The position numbers were made by a program, and so were the translations under genes. Shown here one piece after another: positions 10,031-19,515 of a stretch of DNA of 64,000 nt (the stretch's first letter is position 1; each line of letters starts with the position of its first letter). The stretch is from the NCBI RefSeq assembly GCF_943193095.1, contig NZ_CALPCV010000013.1, forward strand, positions 3,260-67,259, written 5' to 3'. The notes below the pieces were generated by a model. It did no database searches. It was not told the origin of the DNA and saw only the letters and a program-made list of their open reading frames with translations. This stretch comes from Parasutterella muris. GTDB taxonomy: Bacteria; Pseudomonadota; Gammaproteobacteria; Burkholderiales; Burkholderiaceae_F.

Positions 10031-12337
10031 TTAGGGTTTAGGCTGTTTGAGATTTCGCTTCTTAGCGGGCAGCTGCGGCTTACCGGTGAAATTCGGATCC
10101 ACCACGGCGGACGTCCCGACAGAGGGAGAAACATATGCGCCGAGGTCTTTACTGATGAGGTTATCGAGATGCGTTTCTCCGCGATCCTTTGCCGCAGCGT
10201 CATCAAGACCGTTCTTAGTGACGATCAGCGCCTCAAATTCGGAGAGATCCATTTTGTCGAAATCCAGTGACTCGAGTTCCTCCATCGTGAATCCGGTGCA
10301 CACCGGATCTTTGGCCGAGCCCCATGATTTTCCGAGCTGGATTCTTCCTTGCTCCTGCAGGATTCGTGCGAGCGGCGAGTTGTAGCAGCAATAGCTTTCG
10401 CTGCGTTCAATACAGCCGAACTTTTCTCCTTTGGAGCAGTAGGTGCCGACGTAATGACAAAGGTTCTGACCTTTTTTCAGCATTAAGGTCTGCTCGAACT
10501 GTTCGCACTGCAGGTAATCCATTGCGATTTGGAACGCCACCGATATCGTAAACGAATAGGGGTCAAATGTGAAGTACATTGTGCCTCCCTGCAGCGTCAT
10601 GCCAAAGCCGTAGAAGGAGAGCGAAGGGTTGTAGACACCGCTTGCCGCATTGCCGTAAAGGAAGTTGAGCATGCCTTCGGTTGCGGAACTTGCGGAAAGC
10701 ACATCATAGACATAAGGACTGCCGACGTATTTGATCGCTTCAACCGTGGTTTCTCCGGCAAAACTCATGGCCTTGCCGAACGCGCTTGAATTGGAGGTTC
10801 CCGCTTTTACTTTGGTATCGCAGCAGGAGAAGCCGAGGACTTTTTTAGTGCACTTATCCTTCTGACCGTTAAAGAAGAGGCCGTTTTCGATATCACCGTA
10901 GACGGATGCCTGACGCACGATTTCCAGGTACGCAAGCACCTTGGAAAAGTCTGTGTCCGCAGGATCGTTTGCTCCGTCGCACAAACCGTCGAGACATTCC
11001 GCGGGTCGGCAGACTGTTTCGGTGGTGACACTGCCTTCCTTTTCTTCGCAGCGATAGGTATGTGCGGTGGTGAGGCACTTGCCGCTGTCATCAATGGCGA
11101 TACAGTCGGAAGAAACCTTCACGCAGGAGGAATTCATTTCGAGTTTGTCACAGTCGCTCTGAGTGCCTGAGAGCGCGCCGCAGACGTAAGTGTGTTCATA
11201 TTTCCAGCAATCCTTGTAGATTGGAACGCCGTTGACGATTTTCTCGCCGCCGGGTTCAGTGCATTCGGTTCTAAGGATCGCGCAGTTTGGATTCTCTTCG
11301 AGCGGTTTACAGGTATCGGACTGAGAAATGCTGCCGATTGAGATGTTGGAATCGATGATGTCGGCTCCGGGAGCATCGATTTCCTTATCGCCCTTGCAGA
11401 AGATTTCTTTTTTGTATGCGATACAGCTCAGACCGTTCCTCTCTTCGCACACGGAGGAGCGAACTTCGCACTCGGGGAGTTTTTCTAAAACTTCGCAGCG
11501 ATTGTCGGAAACGTTTTTAACGCAGTCATAGGTGTACTGGAGCTGAAGGCAGTCGCCGTCGGGGCCTTCCTTCAGACAGAGACTTTTAGGAGCGGAGCAT
11601 GTCATGCCCGCAGTCGCGTGCGTGCAGGAGAGCATGTCAAATCCCGGATTCTGAGTCCCTCCGACACTCGTGATATCGTCTCCGGCGATGGGCGGCGTGT
11701 CCGCGCACTGATAAGTCTGCTGAAACTGCGTACATCCGTTGGCGCCTTCTTTTATGCAGACCGAGTCGCCCACGGGCTTACAGCCTGCGGCCTGAAGCTG
11801 CGAGCAGCTATTGGAGACGCCTTGAGCAGCGCAGGCGTACGAGTATTCTTTTTTCCAGCATTCTTTGTAGACCGCGACGCCGTTAATGAACCTTGTGCCG
11901 GGACCTTCCACGCATTCTTCTTTAGCGATAAAACACTGAGGGTTATCTAAAAAATTAGCGCAGGAGGAAGTATCGCTTCCGCTGTTGACGGTGTGGGAGT
12001 AGTCGATGAGGACTGCGCCTTCGATATTGTCGGCGGGAGCCGAGCAGCGGTATGTGGAAAGCGTCCCGAGGCACTCGCCGTTTAGACCGAAGGAGGTGCA
12101 TACGTCGGACTCTTTGGCGCATTGCTTTAAGGAGGAGAGTCCCTTGCAGTAGTCAATAGTTTCGTTTTCCGAGCAGCGCATTTCGGTTTGGTAGTTCCAG
12201 CACTCACGAAAAACCTCGACCCCGTTGATAAATTTAGAGCCGGGACCGTCGACGCAGATGCGCTTTCCTTCCTCGCAGACCGCAAAGGCGCTATGGCTGA
12301 AGGTAAGGATAATTAAAGACAGGAGTATTTTGCTCAT
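10031..12337 (-). CDS. traN: TraN-like Cys-rich outer-membrane mating-pair stabilisation protein
   Basis: 768 aa with a signal peptide (cleavage near AFA at residue 19). Very cysteine-rich. The first 450 residues contain repeated modules of the type EGPGTRFINGV-x-VYKECWK, followed by CxxL/CxxV-spaced cysteines: at least four or five copies of a roughly 80-110-residue unit. The C-terminal 250 residues match the conserved TraN end (GFSCCDTKVKAG, then CSKGEKFGCIERSESYCCYN). TraN is the outer-membrane adhesin that contacts recipient receptors and stabilises mating pairs. Larger than F TraN (602 aa) because of the repeats. Its ATG overlaps the stop of the preceding gene (ATGA at 12337-12334). Confidence 0.85.
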   Translation of the reverse strand: MSKILLSLIILTFSHSAFAVCEEGKRICVDGPGSKFINGVEVFRECWNYQTEMRCSENETIDYCKGLSSLKQCAKESDVCTSFGLNGECLGTLSTYRCSAPADNIEGAVLIDYSHTVNSGSDTSSCANFLDNPQCFIAKEECVEGPGTRFINGVAVYKECWKKEYSYACAAQGVSNSCSQLQAAGCKPVGDSVCIKEGANGCTQFQQTYQCADTPPIAGDDITSVGGTQNPGFDMLSCTHATAGMTCSAPKSLCLKEGPDGDCLQLQYTYDCVKNVSDNRCEVLEKLPECEVRSSVCEERNGLSCIAYKKEIFCKGDKEIDAPGADIIDSNISIGSISQSDTCKPLEENPNCAILRTECTEPGGEKIVNGVPIYKDCWKYEHTYVCGALSGTQSDCDKLEMNSSCVKVSSDCIAIDDSGKCLTTAHTYRCEEKEGSVTTETVCRPAECLDGLCDGANDPADTDFSKVLAYLEIVRQASVYGDIENGLFFNGQKDKCTKKVLGFSCCDTKVKAGTSNSSAFGKAMSFAGETTVEAIKYVGSPYVYDVLSASSATEGMLNFLYGNAASGVYNPSLSFYGFGMTLQGGTMYFTFDPYSFTISVAFQIAMDYLQCEQFEQTLMLKKGQNLCHYVGTYCSKGEKFGCIERSESYCCYNSPLARILQEQGRIQLGKSWGSAKDPVCTGFTMEELESLDFDKMDLSEFEALIVTKNGLDDAAAKDRGETHLDNLISKDLGAYVSPSVGTSAVVDPNFTGKPQLPAKKRNLKQPKP

Positions 12338-13527
12338 GGGGCGGCCTTGATCTCGGTACCGTCGTCAGCAATGCAGGTTTTTTGCCACTGTTCGACGAGG
12401 TGCTCAGTGGACGCCTTTTGGAAAAAGAAGTTTTGCGAAATAGAGCCGGAATAGTCCCATTTGCCCGGGTGGATAAATATTTCCATTTTGATCTCAGTGC
12501 TGCAGTTGGTTCCCGAGCATCGGGTTTTACCGCTCCAGCGCCCCTTGCAGTTGGAGAACTCGCGCTCGACAACAAAATCTTCAGCTTCTACGCTGAAAGT
12601 GAAGTTAGGGGAATTTTTTACATTGGTTTCGATCTGAAGCAGCGGTGTTTTAGCAGTGGAGCACTGATATTTGAGCGCGATCATGTCTCCGCCCGAACAG
12701 TCGTCCTGACCCAGGTATGAGGAGGTTTCGGACTGCGCGATGTGCATGGAACCCGGCTCACAGCCTTCAAATCCGTCGATGCGAAGCACTTCGTTGCAGC
12801 GGTAGGGCTTCTGCTGGAAATTCTTAGATTCGCACTGATAGGTATAGCGGCTGTCGATATTGACGACTTCGCCCGCGCTGCAGGTTTGGAGCGGCGCATG
12901 TCGGCAGTTGTACTGCTGAGTGGAGGATACGTAATCGGCAAGGCAGGAGACCTGAAGTTTCTGAGCAGTGCGGCTGACGCACTCAAATAATGTGGATACA
13001 TCGAGTTTTTCTGCCCAGCCCTTAAAGCAGGCTTCAGTGGAGGCGTTGACGCTTTCTTCGCAGACCGCAAAATCGGTCTGCGGGGGCTGCGTTGTCGTGA
13101 TGGTCTCGCAGACCATTTGGCCGTTGGAGGGCAGCTCCGGCAGTTTGTTCAGCAGCTGATCCCGATCAGCGAGCATGCCCTCAAAATCGGACTCCGGCCA
13201 TCCGGGTCTTGCGTGCGTGTCGTAAATCACCTGGACCGCTCGACAGTCCATACTCGTCTTAGAGAGACATCCATCGGCTTTTTGTGAGCCGGGGTTGAGA
13301 AGTGAGCCTTGTCCTTTTTCGAACAGCGCAGTGAGATCCGAGACGTCGGAACCAAATTCCGGAACGACTTGGGATGCGCCGCCCTCCGATATATAGTCCT
13401 TGAGGTTCAGTTTGGCGGCTTCTTCCTTTGCGGCCTGCATAGCGGAATCCTTATCCGCGGCGAGGCAGACCGATAAAACCGCCGCGCTGAGCGAGAAGAA
13501 GGCGATGATGAGAGGCAGAAGTCGCAT
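12334..13527 (-). CDS. Cys-rich exported protein, N-terminal TraN-like module as a separate gene
   Basis: 397 aa, signal peptide (hydrophobic residues 4-22, cleavage near CLA-AD), then a Cys-rich region. The residues near 65-125 (SQKADGCLSKTSMDC and PGWPESDFEGM) resemble the N-terminal part of large TraN proteins in SXT-like and gonococcal-island systems. The middle (about residues 170-265) holds closely spaced cysteines. It is coupled to the next gene, the 768-aa TraN-like protein, by an ATGA overlap, so the two may form one split TraN receptor or two interacting adhesins. Not a frameshift artefact: this protein ends naturally, and the next has its own signal peptide. Confidence 0.6.
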   Translation of the reverse strand: MRLLPLIIAFFSLSAAVLSVCLAADKDSAMQAAKEEAAKLNLKDYISEGGASQVVPEFGSDVSDLTALFEKGQGSLLNPGSQKADGCLSKTSMDCRAVQVIYDTHARPGWPESDFEGMLADRDQLLNKLPELPSNGQMVCETITTTQPPQTDFAVCEESVNASTEACFKGWAEKLDVSTLFECVSRTAQKLQVSCLADYVSSTQQYNCRHAPLQTCSAGEVVNIDSRYTYQCESKNFQQKPYRCNEVLRIDGFEGCEPGSMHIAQSETSSYLGQDDCSGGDMIALKYQCSTAKTPLLQIETNVKNSPNFTFSVEAEDFVVEREFSNCKGRWSGKTRCSGTNCSTEIKMEIFIHPGKWDYSGSISQNFFFQKASTEHLVEQWQKTCIADDGTEIKAAP

Positions 13528-14073
13528 TTAGTTTCTGTCTCCGAGTTTGGCGCGCAGCGCTCGAGCTTTTTCTCCGAAGACATCCTGTCGATCGGAGAGC
13601 TGATCCAGCGCATAGCCGAGCGTGACATCGCCTGGTACGGCAACTGCGCGCGGAGCGGTTCCGCAGGCTGAATCAGTTTCTTCTTTTATCAGCAGTACCG
13701 GAACCTCTTTAATGCCGAACTCGGTAAATAATTCCGGATGAAGTTCGATCGGAGCGCCCGCCTCGATGAGCGGCGCAAACGCTTTCAGAGAATTAGGATT
13801 CAGAAGCGGCGCCTTGGGGTTCTCGTCGTCAGAGGGCACGCCCGCAAAGGCCATCGGTACACCCGCGTCGCGGCAGTCGCGCGCGAGTCTTTCCAACGAG
13901 GCTTTGGGCATTGACAGGGAGACGAGCATATAGGCAGATACTTGAGTCTCTTTGGCCGGTGCGGGGTTTTGGGCAAACTGTGAGGCGGACTGCAGCACGT
14001 CATCAATCGTGAGGTTTGAAGCAAAGGCAGCAGAAGCGGCTGAGAGCAGGAGCGTAAATAAAATCGAGCGCAT
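13528..14073 (-). CDS. trbC: TrbC, type-F pilin assembly protein
   Basis: About 181 aa from the ATG at 14073, chosen because a clean signal peptide (RSILFTLLLSAASAAFA) starts there; an upstream start at 14103 would overlap TraU by 17 bases. The mature part carries the TrbC_Ftype pattern: VSLSMPKASLERLARDCRDA, later FGIKEVPVLL, a thioredoxin-like fold without a CxxC. In F, TrbC is periplasmic and needed for pilus assembly, acting with TraW (often fused to it in other elements). The gene ends one base before the next gene of the operon. Confidence 0.85.
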   Translation of the reverse strand: MRSILFTLLLSAASAAFASNLTIDDVLQSASQFAQNPAPAKETQVSAYMLVSLSMPKASLERLARDCRDAGVPMAFAGVPSDDENPKAPLLNPNSLKAFAPLIEAGAPIELHPELFTEFGIKEVPVLLIKEETDSACGTAPRAVAVPGDVTLGYALDQLSDRQDVFGEKARALRAKLGDRN

Positions 14074-14086
14074 AGCAAATCGAGAA

Positions 14087-15103
14087 TTAAGACGGAGTGA
14101 CACCGCTGCCCTGACAGCAGTCGCGTTTGCGGAAAATCAGATATGCGGCGTCTTCGCCGCCCGAGGCCCATGTTTTACCGGAGTACCACAGCGCGCTTGA
14201 GGCGCCCATCGGGTAGCAGCAGCGGCCGTCCTGTTTACCGGTTGTGCGTGCGGGATACATCATCTGAGTGCGGTAGACGCGCTTATCCATGATCGGTTCA
14301 AGATACGGGCCGCACTGGCCCTTTTCTCCGTAGGCCGCCCATTGAAGTCCCTGACGGTGCAGTTTCATGGTAAAGCGCGCGACCAGTAAAGAAGAGGCCT
14401 GAGGAAAATGCACATGCGCGCCGACCCAGCCCGTGAGCGGGAAAATTCCGCCGTGGCAGCCCGCGCACCAGTACAGTTCGGAAATCGGCAGGCCCGCGGT
14501 CGCTGCGGCGCAGTCCGCTGCGCATGCGGCAGCGGCCGCAGGATTCGCAAAGAGGCTCGCGTCGGGATTTAAAAAGAAGGTGGTAACCGGATCATCCCAA
14601 AGTGGATCCAGTTCCGTCATATAGGCTAAGTCCCATGCCGACTGCTCCAGGCAGTTTGAATCCAGCAGAGCTTCAAGCACAAAGAGCCAGGGCGTGAAGT
14701 ACCAATGGACCTGATAGAAGGAGGATCGCTGAGAGGAAGCGGATTTATTAGGCGTGCGGCCGTGCGCGGGCGCCCGTAACCCGACATTGAGATCCAAGCC
14801 GCCTAGCGAAGGAAAGCAGTACGGAGTACGAACCACTTCCGCGGTTCTGAGCGGCTCCCAAAACGACATATTAAGGCCTACAGTGATATTGGCGCCGGAA
14901 ACACACATGCAGAGCGCGTTCGCGTCGGTTTCAGGATCTTTGTTGGCACCCGATGAGAGCGTAATGCTGCCGAGTTTGATCGGGAACATGCAGCTCCAGC
15001 AGACATCGGTGAGCGGATTGATCACTTTGCCTCGGCAGCCGGAGGCCTGAGCGCTTGAGAGGGCGCACAGACTGAACATGACAATTAAAAGAAGACGTTT
15101 CAT
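14087..15103 (-). CDS. traU: TraU, conjugal DNA transfer protein
   Basis: 338 aa with a signal peptide (cleavage after AQA, residue 20). Many conserved cysteines; the start of the mature protein (GCRGKVINPLTDVCWSCMFP) and LNMSFWEPLRTAEVVRTPYC are diagnostic for TraU. It is a periplasmic component needed more for DNA transfer than for pilus outgrowth, and depends on disulfide formation, in line with the DsbC and CxxC-TraF in the same operon. Its ATG overlaps the TraW stop (15103-15100). Confidence 0.93.
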   Translation of the reverse strand: MKRLLLIVMFSLCALSSAQASGCRGKVINPLTDVCWSCMFPIKLGSITLSSGANKDPETDANALCMCVSGANITVGLNMSFWEPLRTAEVVRTPYCFPSLGGLDLNVGLRAPAHGRTPNKSASSQRSSFYQVHWYFTPWLFVLEALLDSNCLEQSAWDLAYMTELDPLWDDPVTTFFLNPDASLFANPAAAAACAADCAAATAGLPISELYWCAGCHGGIFPLTGWVGAHVHFPQASSLLVARFTMKLHRQGLQWAAYGEKGQCGPYLEPIMDKRVYRTQMMYPARTTGKQDGRCCYPMGASSALWYSGKTWASGGEDAAYLIFRKRDCCQGSGVTPS

Positions 15104-15819
15104 GAGCGAAGATACGGTAAAACTAACTCGGGTTCATCGGCCGGGAATTCGGCGCACTGAGGGCCGGTTTCTCCGTTAAACAAAAGCGCGGGCACCTGTC
15201 GGATGCCGAAGGATCGGACAAGGGAAGAGCCCTGATCAAAAAATATGCGTCGATTTAAACGATCCGATGCTTCGGAAATCGAGCCTGACGTTAAAACGAC
15301 ACGCACATCCGGAAGTTTGCGGATGAGTTTTTCTGCGGCCTTGAGGCTTTGTTCGTCATCCGCATTGATAAAAAGCAGCGCGTGCGGGATCTTCGGAAGC
15401 TCGATTTGCCGAGACTCACGAAGCAGCTTCTCAGGGAGACGCTCAGGGATGGAAGGCGTCACATCCCAGACGCGCAGCGAGTCGGCTGCAGAAAGCGCGA
15501 TCGCGGGCTGTGGCGTTTCTAAAGATTTTCGGATCTTGGTTTTGTTTTCCGCAAATCTTCGATTGTAAGAGCCGTCCTCTTTCATGCCGCGCACTCGGTT
15601 TTTAAAAGCCTCGAGAATGTTGGGTTCAATGACTTCGGTAAGCGGCCCCAAGGCAGGGAGCTTTTCTAATTTCGTCCGAGGTTTTGCGCAGGGTTTTGCG
15701 GCCTCAGGTTTTGGCATCTGAAACGAGGGTTCCGACTCCGCGTTTGCGGCCGACAGCGTGGTGAAGAGCGCGACAGCGCCGATAAGCGCGAGAGACGCGG
15801 CGATTTGAGAGGGTTTCAT
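15100..15819 (-). CDS. traW: TraW, type-F pilus assembly protein
   Basis: About 239 aa from the ATG at 15819; the frame is open further up to 15867, but that part lies inside the preceding peptidase gene and lacks a signal, whereas MKPSQIAASLALIGAVALF is a good signal peptide. The C-terminal half (HALLFINADDEQS, then RRIFFDQGSSLVRSFGIRQVP) is the conserved TraW domain with a thioredoxin-like fold and no CxxC. Periplasmic; partners with TrbC and TraU. Confidence 0.88.
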   Translation of the reverse strand: MKPSQIAASLALIGAVALFTTLSAANAESEPSFQMPKPEAAKPCAKPRTKLEKLPALGPLTEVIEPNILEAFKNRVRGMKEDGSYNRRFAENKTKIRKSLETPQPAIALSAADSLRVWDVTPSIPERLPEKLLRESRQIELPKIPHALLFINADDEQSLKAAEKLIRKLPDVRVVLTSGSISEASDRLNRRIFFDQGSSLVRSFGIRQVPALLFNGETGPQCAEFPADEPELVLPYLRS

Positions 15820-15830
15820 TGCGAGGACTC

Positions 15831-16340
15831 TTAAAAAAGCGGATGGGCTTTGCCGCTGAATCGGCACCGATCGATCAGCCCGAACTTTGCGTAACGGCTG
15901 TCATAGGAATCCGGGTGTGTGCCGCGCATAAAGTAGTGATCGGGCGGGATCACGCCGGAGGTGATCACATCCAGCGGATCGCCGCGCTTGGAGTGCGTTT
16001 TGGCAAGCGCGATTTTTTTGCCGTCGCAAAAGATTTCGCGATTGATCTCCTCAATCCGCTGCCCTGGGCCGCAGGCGATCTCCTTTACAAAGGTGAGTTC
16101 GAAACCGTCTACGGAATCGGGCTTGGGGTTAAAGGCGGTATAGTCGCCGACCGAGAGGTTTCTCTCGCCGCGTTCAATTAAAAAGAGCGTGAACGGCAGG
16201 GACTCGGTACGATTTACGGCGGGATGATAAAAGTGCGTAAAGAGGCTGATTAAAAGAAAACTCAAAAGCCATATCCAGCCGCGTTTCTCGATATGCGTCC
16301 TGAGGCGCCGCGCAAAGACTCTCGGATGAGTTTTAATCAT
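15831..16340 (-). CDS. S26-family signal peptidase, TrhF/TraF-peptidase type
   Basis: 169 aa with one N-terminal membrane anchor (about residues 22-37). The catalytic pair of S26 peptidases is visible: Ser47 in NRTESLPFTLF and Lys86 in FVKEIACGPGQ. The DSYDSRYAKFGLI motif near the C-terminus is the conserved box E (DSRY). Similar peptidases sit at this place (between TraC and TraW) in SXT-like elements, where they process pilin or other transfer proteins. Likely substrate here is TraA; inferred. Overlaps the TrbI stop by 4 bases (ATGA). Confidence 0.85.
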   Translation of the reverse strand: MIKTHPRVFARRLRTHIEKRGWIWLLSFLLISLFTHFYHPAVNRTESLPFTLFLIERGERNLSVGDYTAFNPKPDSVDGFELTFVKEIACGPGQRIEEINREIFCDGKKIALAKTHSKRGDPLDVITSGVIPPDHYFMRGTHPDSYDSRYAKFGLIDRCRFSGKAHPLF

Positions 16341-16750
16341 GACGCACCTCGGACACGCTCAGAAATCCTGCGCAGATCTTTTTGCTTTTGAGCGCGGGAT
16401 AAATTCAAGCGCGCTAAGAGTTCGTCCGTGTAATCGGGCAATGTGTGCGGCGCGATGACCGCTGACGAGACAAGAAGCGTGCAGCCGCAGTCCTTCTGCA
16501 TCGCTTTGAGTTCGTTCTGCAGATTGAGCGCAAAGCGCTTGGCTTCGAGCATCAGTTCTTCGTCTCTAAGGCCGCCTGCGGCAAGCGCGGCTTCGTTGGC
16601 TTCAACTACTTCATTGAGGTTTAGGACAGCAAGTTTGCCTTTAGAGCTGAATTTGGAGAAGTGCTCAAGGGCGGTCGGTGCGGCTAAAACGGCGGTCGCG
16701 GTTAACGCTGCGCAGAGTACGGAGGACAAAATAATATGAACGGGTTTCAT
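16337..16750 (-). CDS. trbI: TrbI, type-F transfer protein (probable)
   Basis: About 137 aa from the ATG at 16750, just after the TraC stop; the frame extends 5 codons further up only through a TTG overlapping TraC. Hydrophobic N-terminal segment (signal or anchor, residues 6-25), then GKLAVLNLNEVVEANEAAL and a helical C-terminal half, the pattern of the short type-F TrbI family. In F, TrbI is an inner-membrane protein affecting pilus retraction. The family is weakly conserved, so the name rests partly on position between TraC and TraW. Confidence 0.65.
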   Translation of the reverse strand: MKPVHIILSSVLCAALTATAVLAAPTALEHFSKFSSKGKLAVLNLNEVVEANEAALAAGGLRDEELMLEAKRFALNLQNELKAMQKDCGCTLLVSSAVIAPHTLPDYTDELLARLNLSRAQKQKDLRRISERVRGAS

Positions 16751-16761
16751 TCTTTGGAGTA

Positions 16762-19488
16762 TCAAGGATTAGGGGTGGCGGCTTTCAGGCTTCTTTCCTG
16801 AAGAAGCGCGTGAATCGCGTCGTGAGTAGAAAGCCCTTTGGACCGGAATTTCTGAATGTCGGAAATATCGTTCGGATGGGAGCTCGTGAGAAGCAGCGTG
16901 TACGGGTCCAAAATCAGACGATTAACAGAGGGCGGGGCGTCTCCGATGCGGACATATACCTCGGAGTAGGCGCCGGCAAGTGAAGTGAGCGATCCGAGGA
17001 TTTTGTATTCAGATTCATCCATACCGAGCTGATTGTCTTTTTCCGCTTCGGCGAGCGCGGAATCCTTGAGTCTCAAGATGAAAATACAGTCGGCATTATC
17101 GAGTGCGGCTTTTGCGGTATCGCTTTTCCAGTAGTCGCCCGGTTTCTGCGTCGCGGTAAAAAATGCTCCGTTTTGTTTACGCGCCCGTCGATAGCCCGTC
17201 TCGATAAATTTGCCGGAGTGTCCGCCCGCCATTAAATCCCAGGCCTCATCGATGATGACGAGTTTGGGCTGAGAGCGCTCGCCTCTGCGCATCTCCAAAT
17301 CAATTTTGTACATCAGAAGAAGCAGCACTACGGACTGCAGCGACTTTCGGGTACTGAGCTGCTGAAGTTCGAGCACGATAAAGCTGTTGTCGAAATTTAT
17401 GTTTGCTTCGCCCTCAAAAAATGACGCGAAGGGTCCCCCTTTGGCGTACGGCAGCAGCTGCACACCCAGGTCCACCAATCTCGGATCGTCATAGCGCTTT
17501 TGTTCATCCGCGCTGAGACTGTCATAGACGCGCGCCCATTCGTGATCTCCGACTCTCGGGTTGGTTCCGCCGAGTCTGCCGTTGCGAAGCAGCGATTCGG
17601 CAAGATCGGTAATCGTCGCGGTACGGCCTTCTTCCAGGGATCTCTCGTATACGCTTCTAAAATGCACCTGCAGATGAGAAAGCCGTAAATCGTCCAGAGG
17701 CTGAGAGGGAGAGGCCATCTGCGCCAGGAGCGGCAGCATCAGATCCATATCCTCGTCGATATTGGTGATCATCGAGAAAGGATTAAGACAATCATAGGTG
17801 CCGTCCTCTTTGGCCTGCGGCGAGAGTTCGATGAACTGACCGTTCAGGACGCTGCATAGCTTCGCGTAGCTGCCGCCGATATCGATGATGTAGACGCGGG
17901 ATCCGCAGGCGAGCGAGCCAATCGCCAGACTATTAAGCAGAACGGATTTGCCGGAACCGGAGTTGCCGATCACGACACCGTTATAGTTGCCGTTCGGGTT
18001 GGCGTAGGGGTCGATTAAAACGAGTTGGCCTCTTCGGGATAGGAACGAGAGGATCGGCGTAGGTTCGGTTTTACCGGCGCGAGGTCCGGTTCCTTTCCAA
18101 TCTGCGAGCACGGGCAGTGTGTTGGCGGCGTTAGCGACGGTTTTAGTGGAGGAGCGCTGAGCGAGTTTGACGTCAAAGGCGAGCAGTGGGCCGCCCGAGA
18201 GCGGAAGGGACGTGATCAGTCCCTGCAGGTGCATGTAATCGTCCACGCACAGATCAATGCCGAGCGTTTTAAAGACGGATTTGGCGCTCTCGACTGCGTT
18301 GGCGCGTTCGCTAGCTTTGGCAAACACAAAGACCTCATGGCTTAACTGCAGCAGTCCTTCGCCGCTTTCGTAGGCAGCCATCGCACCTCGCCAATCCCTG
18401 GCTTCATCCTGAAGCGAGGGGATCATGCGGGCGATTTCGGTTGCGGCCATCTGTTCGGCTCGTGCGCTTTTAAGGCGTGCGGCCGCTTTTCCCTTATCGT
18501 AAGAGCCTTTGCTGAGATAAGTGGTGATCAGAAACGGGGCGGAAAACGCGGCGGAACTTCCTTTAACGCAGCCTGCGGCATGCATCATCGAGGCAAGCGT
18601 GATGTGCTCCGGATATCCGACCGGAGAAAAGCTGATGCCGAGCACCTCATCCTCGATATGCTTTGAATGAAAGCGCACGCCGTCCTCGGTCACGTCAATG
18701 CGGGTGTCGCGCGAGACACACTGCATGCGGGGTTCACGCGCGGGATCGGGTTCCGTCGGCGACCATTCACCCGAGCGCATGCGCTGAGGATTAAGAATCT
18801 GTGAGACCGTATTGATGAGCGCGCGTTTATTCCATACCCACGGAGAAAAGTGCCATTGTGAGAGCGCGGACATATGTGAAGCTCGAATAGTTTTAGCGCG
18901 TTCGCGTTCGGTTTCGTCAAAGGGGCGCTTCGTGGGGATCACGACCGACATCCAGCAGCGCATATTGCGCGCTCGGATTTTAAGATTCTTGTGCGGCGCG
19001 TGGTGCGCTCCTTGATTTAAGAAATCCGCCCGCGCGTGCGCCATGCTGAGCATGATGGATTTCTGCTCGTACCTAAGCGGTGAATCTTCCGCGCTTGGCT
19101 CAACTGCCGCTCTGCGGATGTATTCGGTGAGCGGCTCGATATAGGGCGAACCAAAGAGAGATACCTGAACACCGGTGCCTTCCTCCAGAACGGAACCAAA
19201 CATTTCTTCCAGGCTTTTAGCCATCATGTCGTTCGCGCCTGTCTGAGGATGGATTTCTATGACGTAGCCGATTCCTTCAAAACTTCCGTCCGGCGCGCAG
19301 ACCGCGCACAGACCGTCAGAGTCGTCAAAGTGCGCATAAGGGAGCTCCTGCGCGAATCGGTCAATGAGCAGGACAGATGTGTGTCGGCAGCGCCCAATGG
19401 TGTCAGCTCTCGTGTAGTTGCTCTCAAAGCGCTTGACAGAAAACGCCTTGGAAAGACGTGCGCTTAAGTTTCGAAGAGGGTTGTTCAT
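16762..19488 (-). CDS. traC: TraC, F-type type IV secretion ATPase
   Basis: 908 aa, VirB4 family. Walker A GNSGSGKS near residue 508, Walker B (PKLVIIDEAWDLMAGG) near residue 740, and the conserved GAFFTATQKPGDYWK after it. The N-terminal half matches the TraC_F_IV domain. TraC is the inner-membrane-associated ATPase that powers pilin assembly. Starts about 27 bases after TraV. Length is usual for the family. Confidence 0.95.
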   Translation of the reverse strand: MNNPLRNLSARLSKAFSVKRFESNYTRADTIGRCRHTSVLLIDRFAQELPYAHFDDSDGLCAVCAPDGSFEGIGYVIEIHPQTGANDMMAKSLEEMFGSVLEEGTGVQVSLFGSPYIEPLTEYIRRAAVEPSAEDSPLRYEQKSIMLSMAHARADFLNQGAHHAPHKNLKIRARNMRCWMSVVIPTKRPFDETERERAKTIRASHMSALSQWHFSPWVWNKRALINTVSQILNPQRMRSGEWSPTEPDPAREPRMQCVSRDTRIDVTEDGVRFHSKHIEDEVLGISFSPVGYPEHITLASMMHAAGCVKGSSAAFSAPFLITTYLSKGSYDKGKAAARLKSARAEQMAATEIARMIPSLQDEARDWRGAMAAYESGEGLLQLSHEVFVFAKASERANAVESAKSVFKTLGIDLCVDDYMHLQGLITSLPLSGGPLLAFDVKLAQRSSTKTVANAANTLPVLADWKGTGPRAGKTEPTPILSFLSRRGQLVLIDPYANPNGNYNGVVIGNSGSGKSVLLNSLAIGSLACGSRVYIIDIGGSYAKLCSVLNGQFIELSPQAKEDGTYDCLNPFSMITNIDEDMDLMLPLLAQMASPSQPLDDLRLSHLQVHFRSVYERSLEEGRTATITDLAESLLRNGRLGGTNPRVGDHEWARVYDSLSADEQKRYDDPRLVDLGVQLLPYAKGGPFASFFEGEANINFDNSFIVLELQQLSTRKSLQSVVLLLLMYKIDLEMRRGERSQPKLVIIDEAWDLMAGGHSGKFIETGYRRARKQNGAFFTATQKPGDYWKSDTAKAALDNADCIFILRLKDSALAEAEKDNQLGMDESEYKILGSLTSLAGAYSEVYVRIGDAPPSVNRLILDPYTLLLTSSHPNDISDIQKFRSKGLSTHDAIHALLQERSLKAATPNP

Positions 19489-19515
19489 GCGTACACTCGA
19501 TTAAATTGAAGACAA

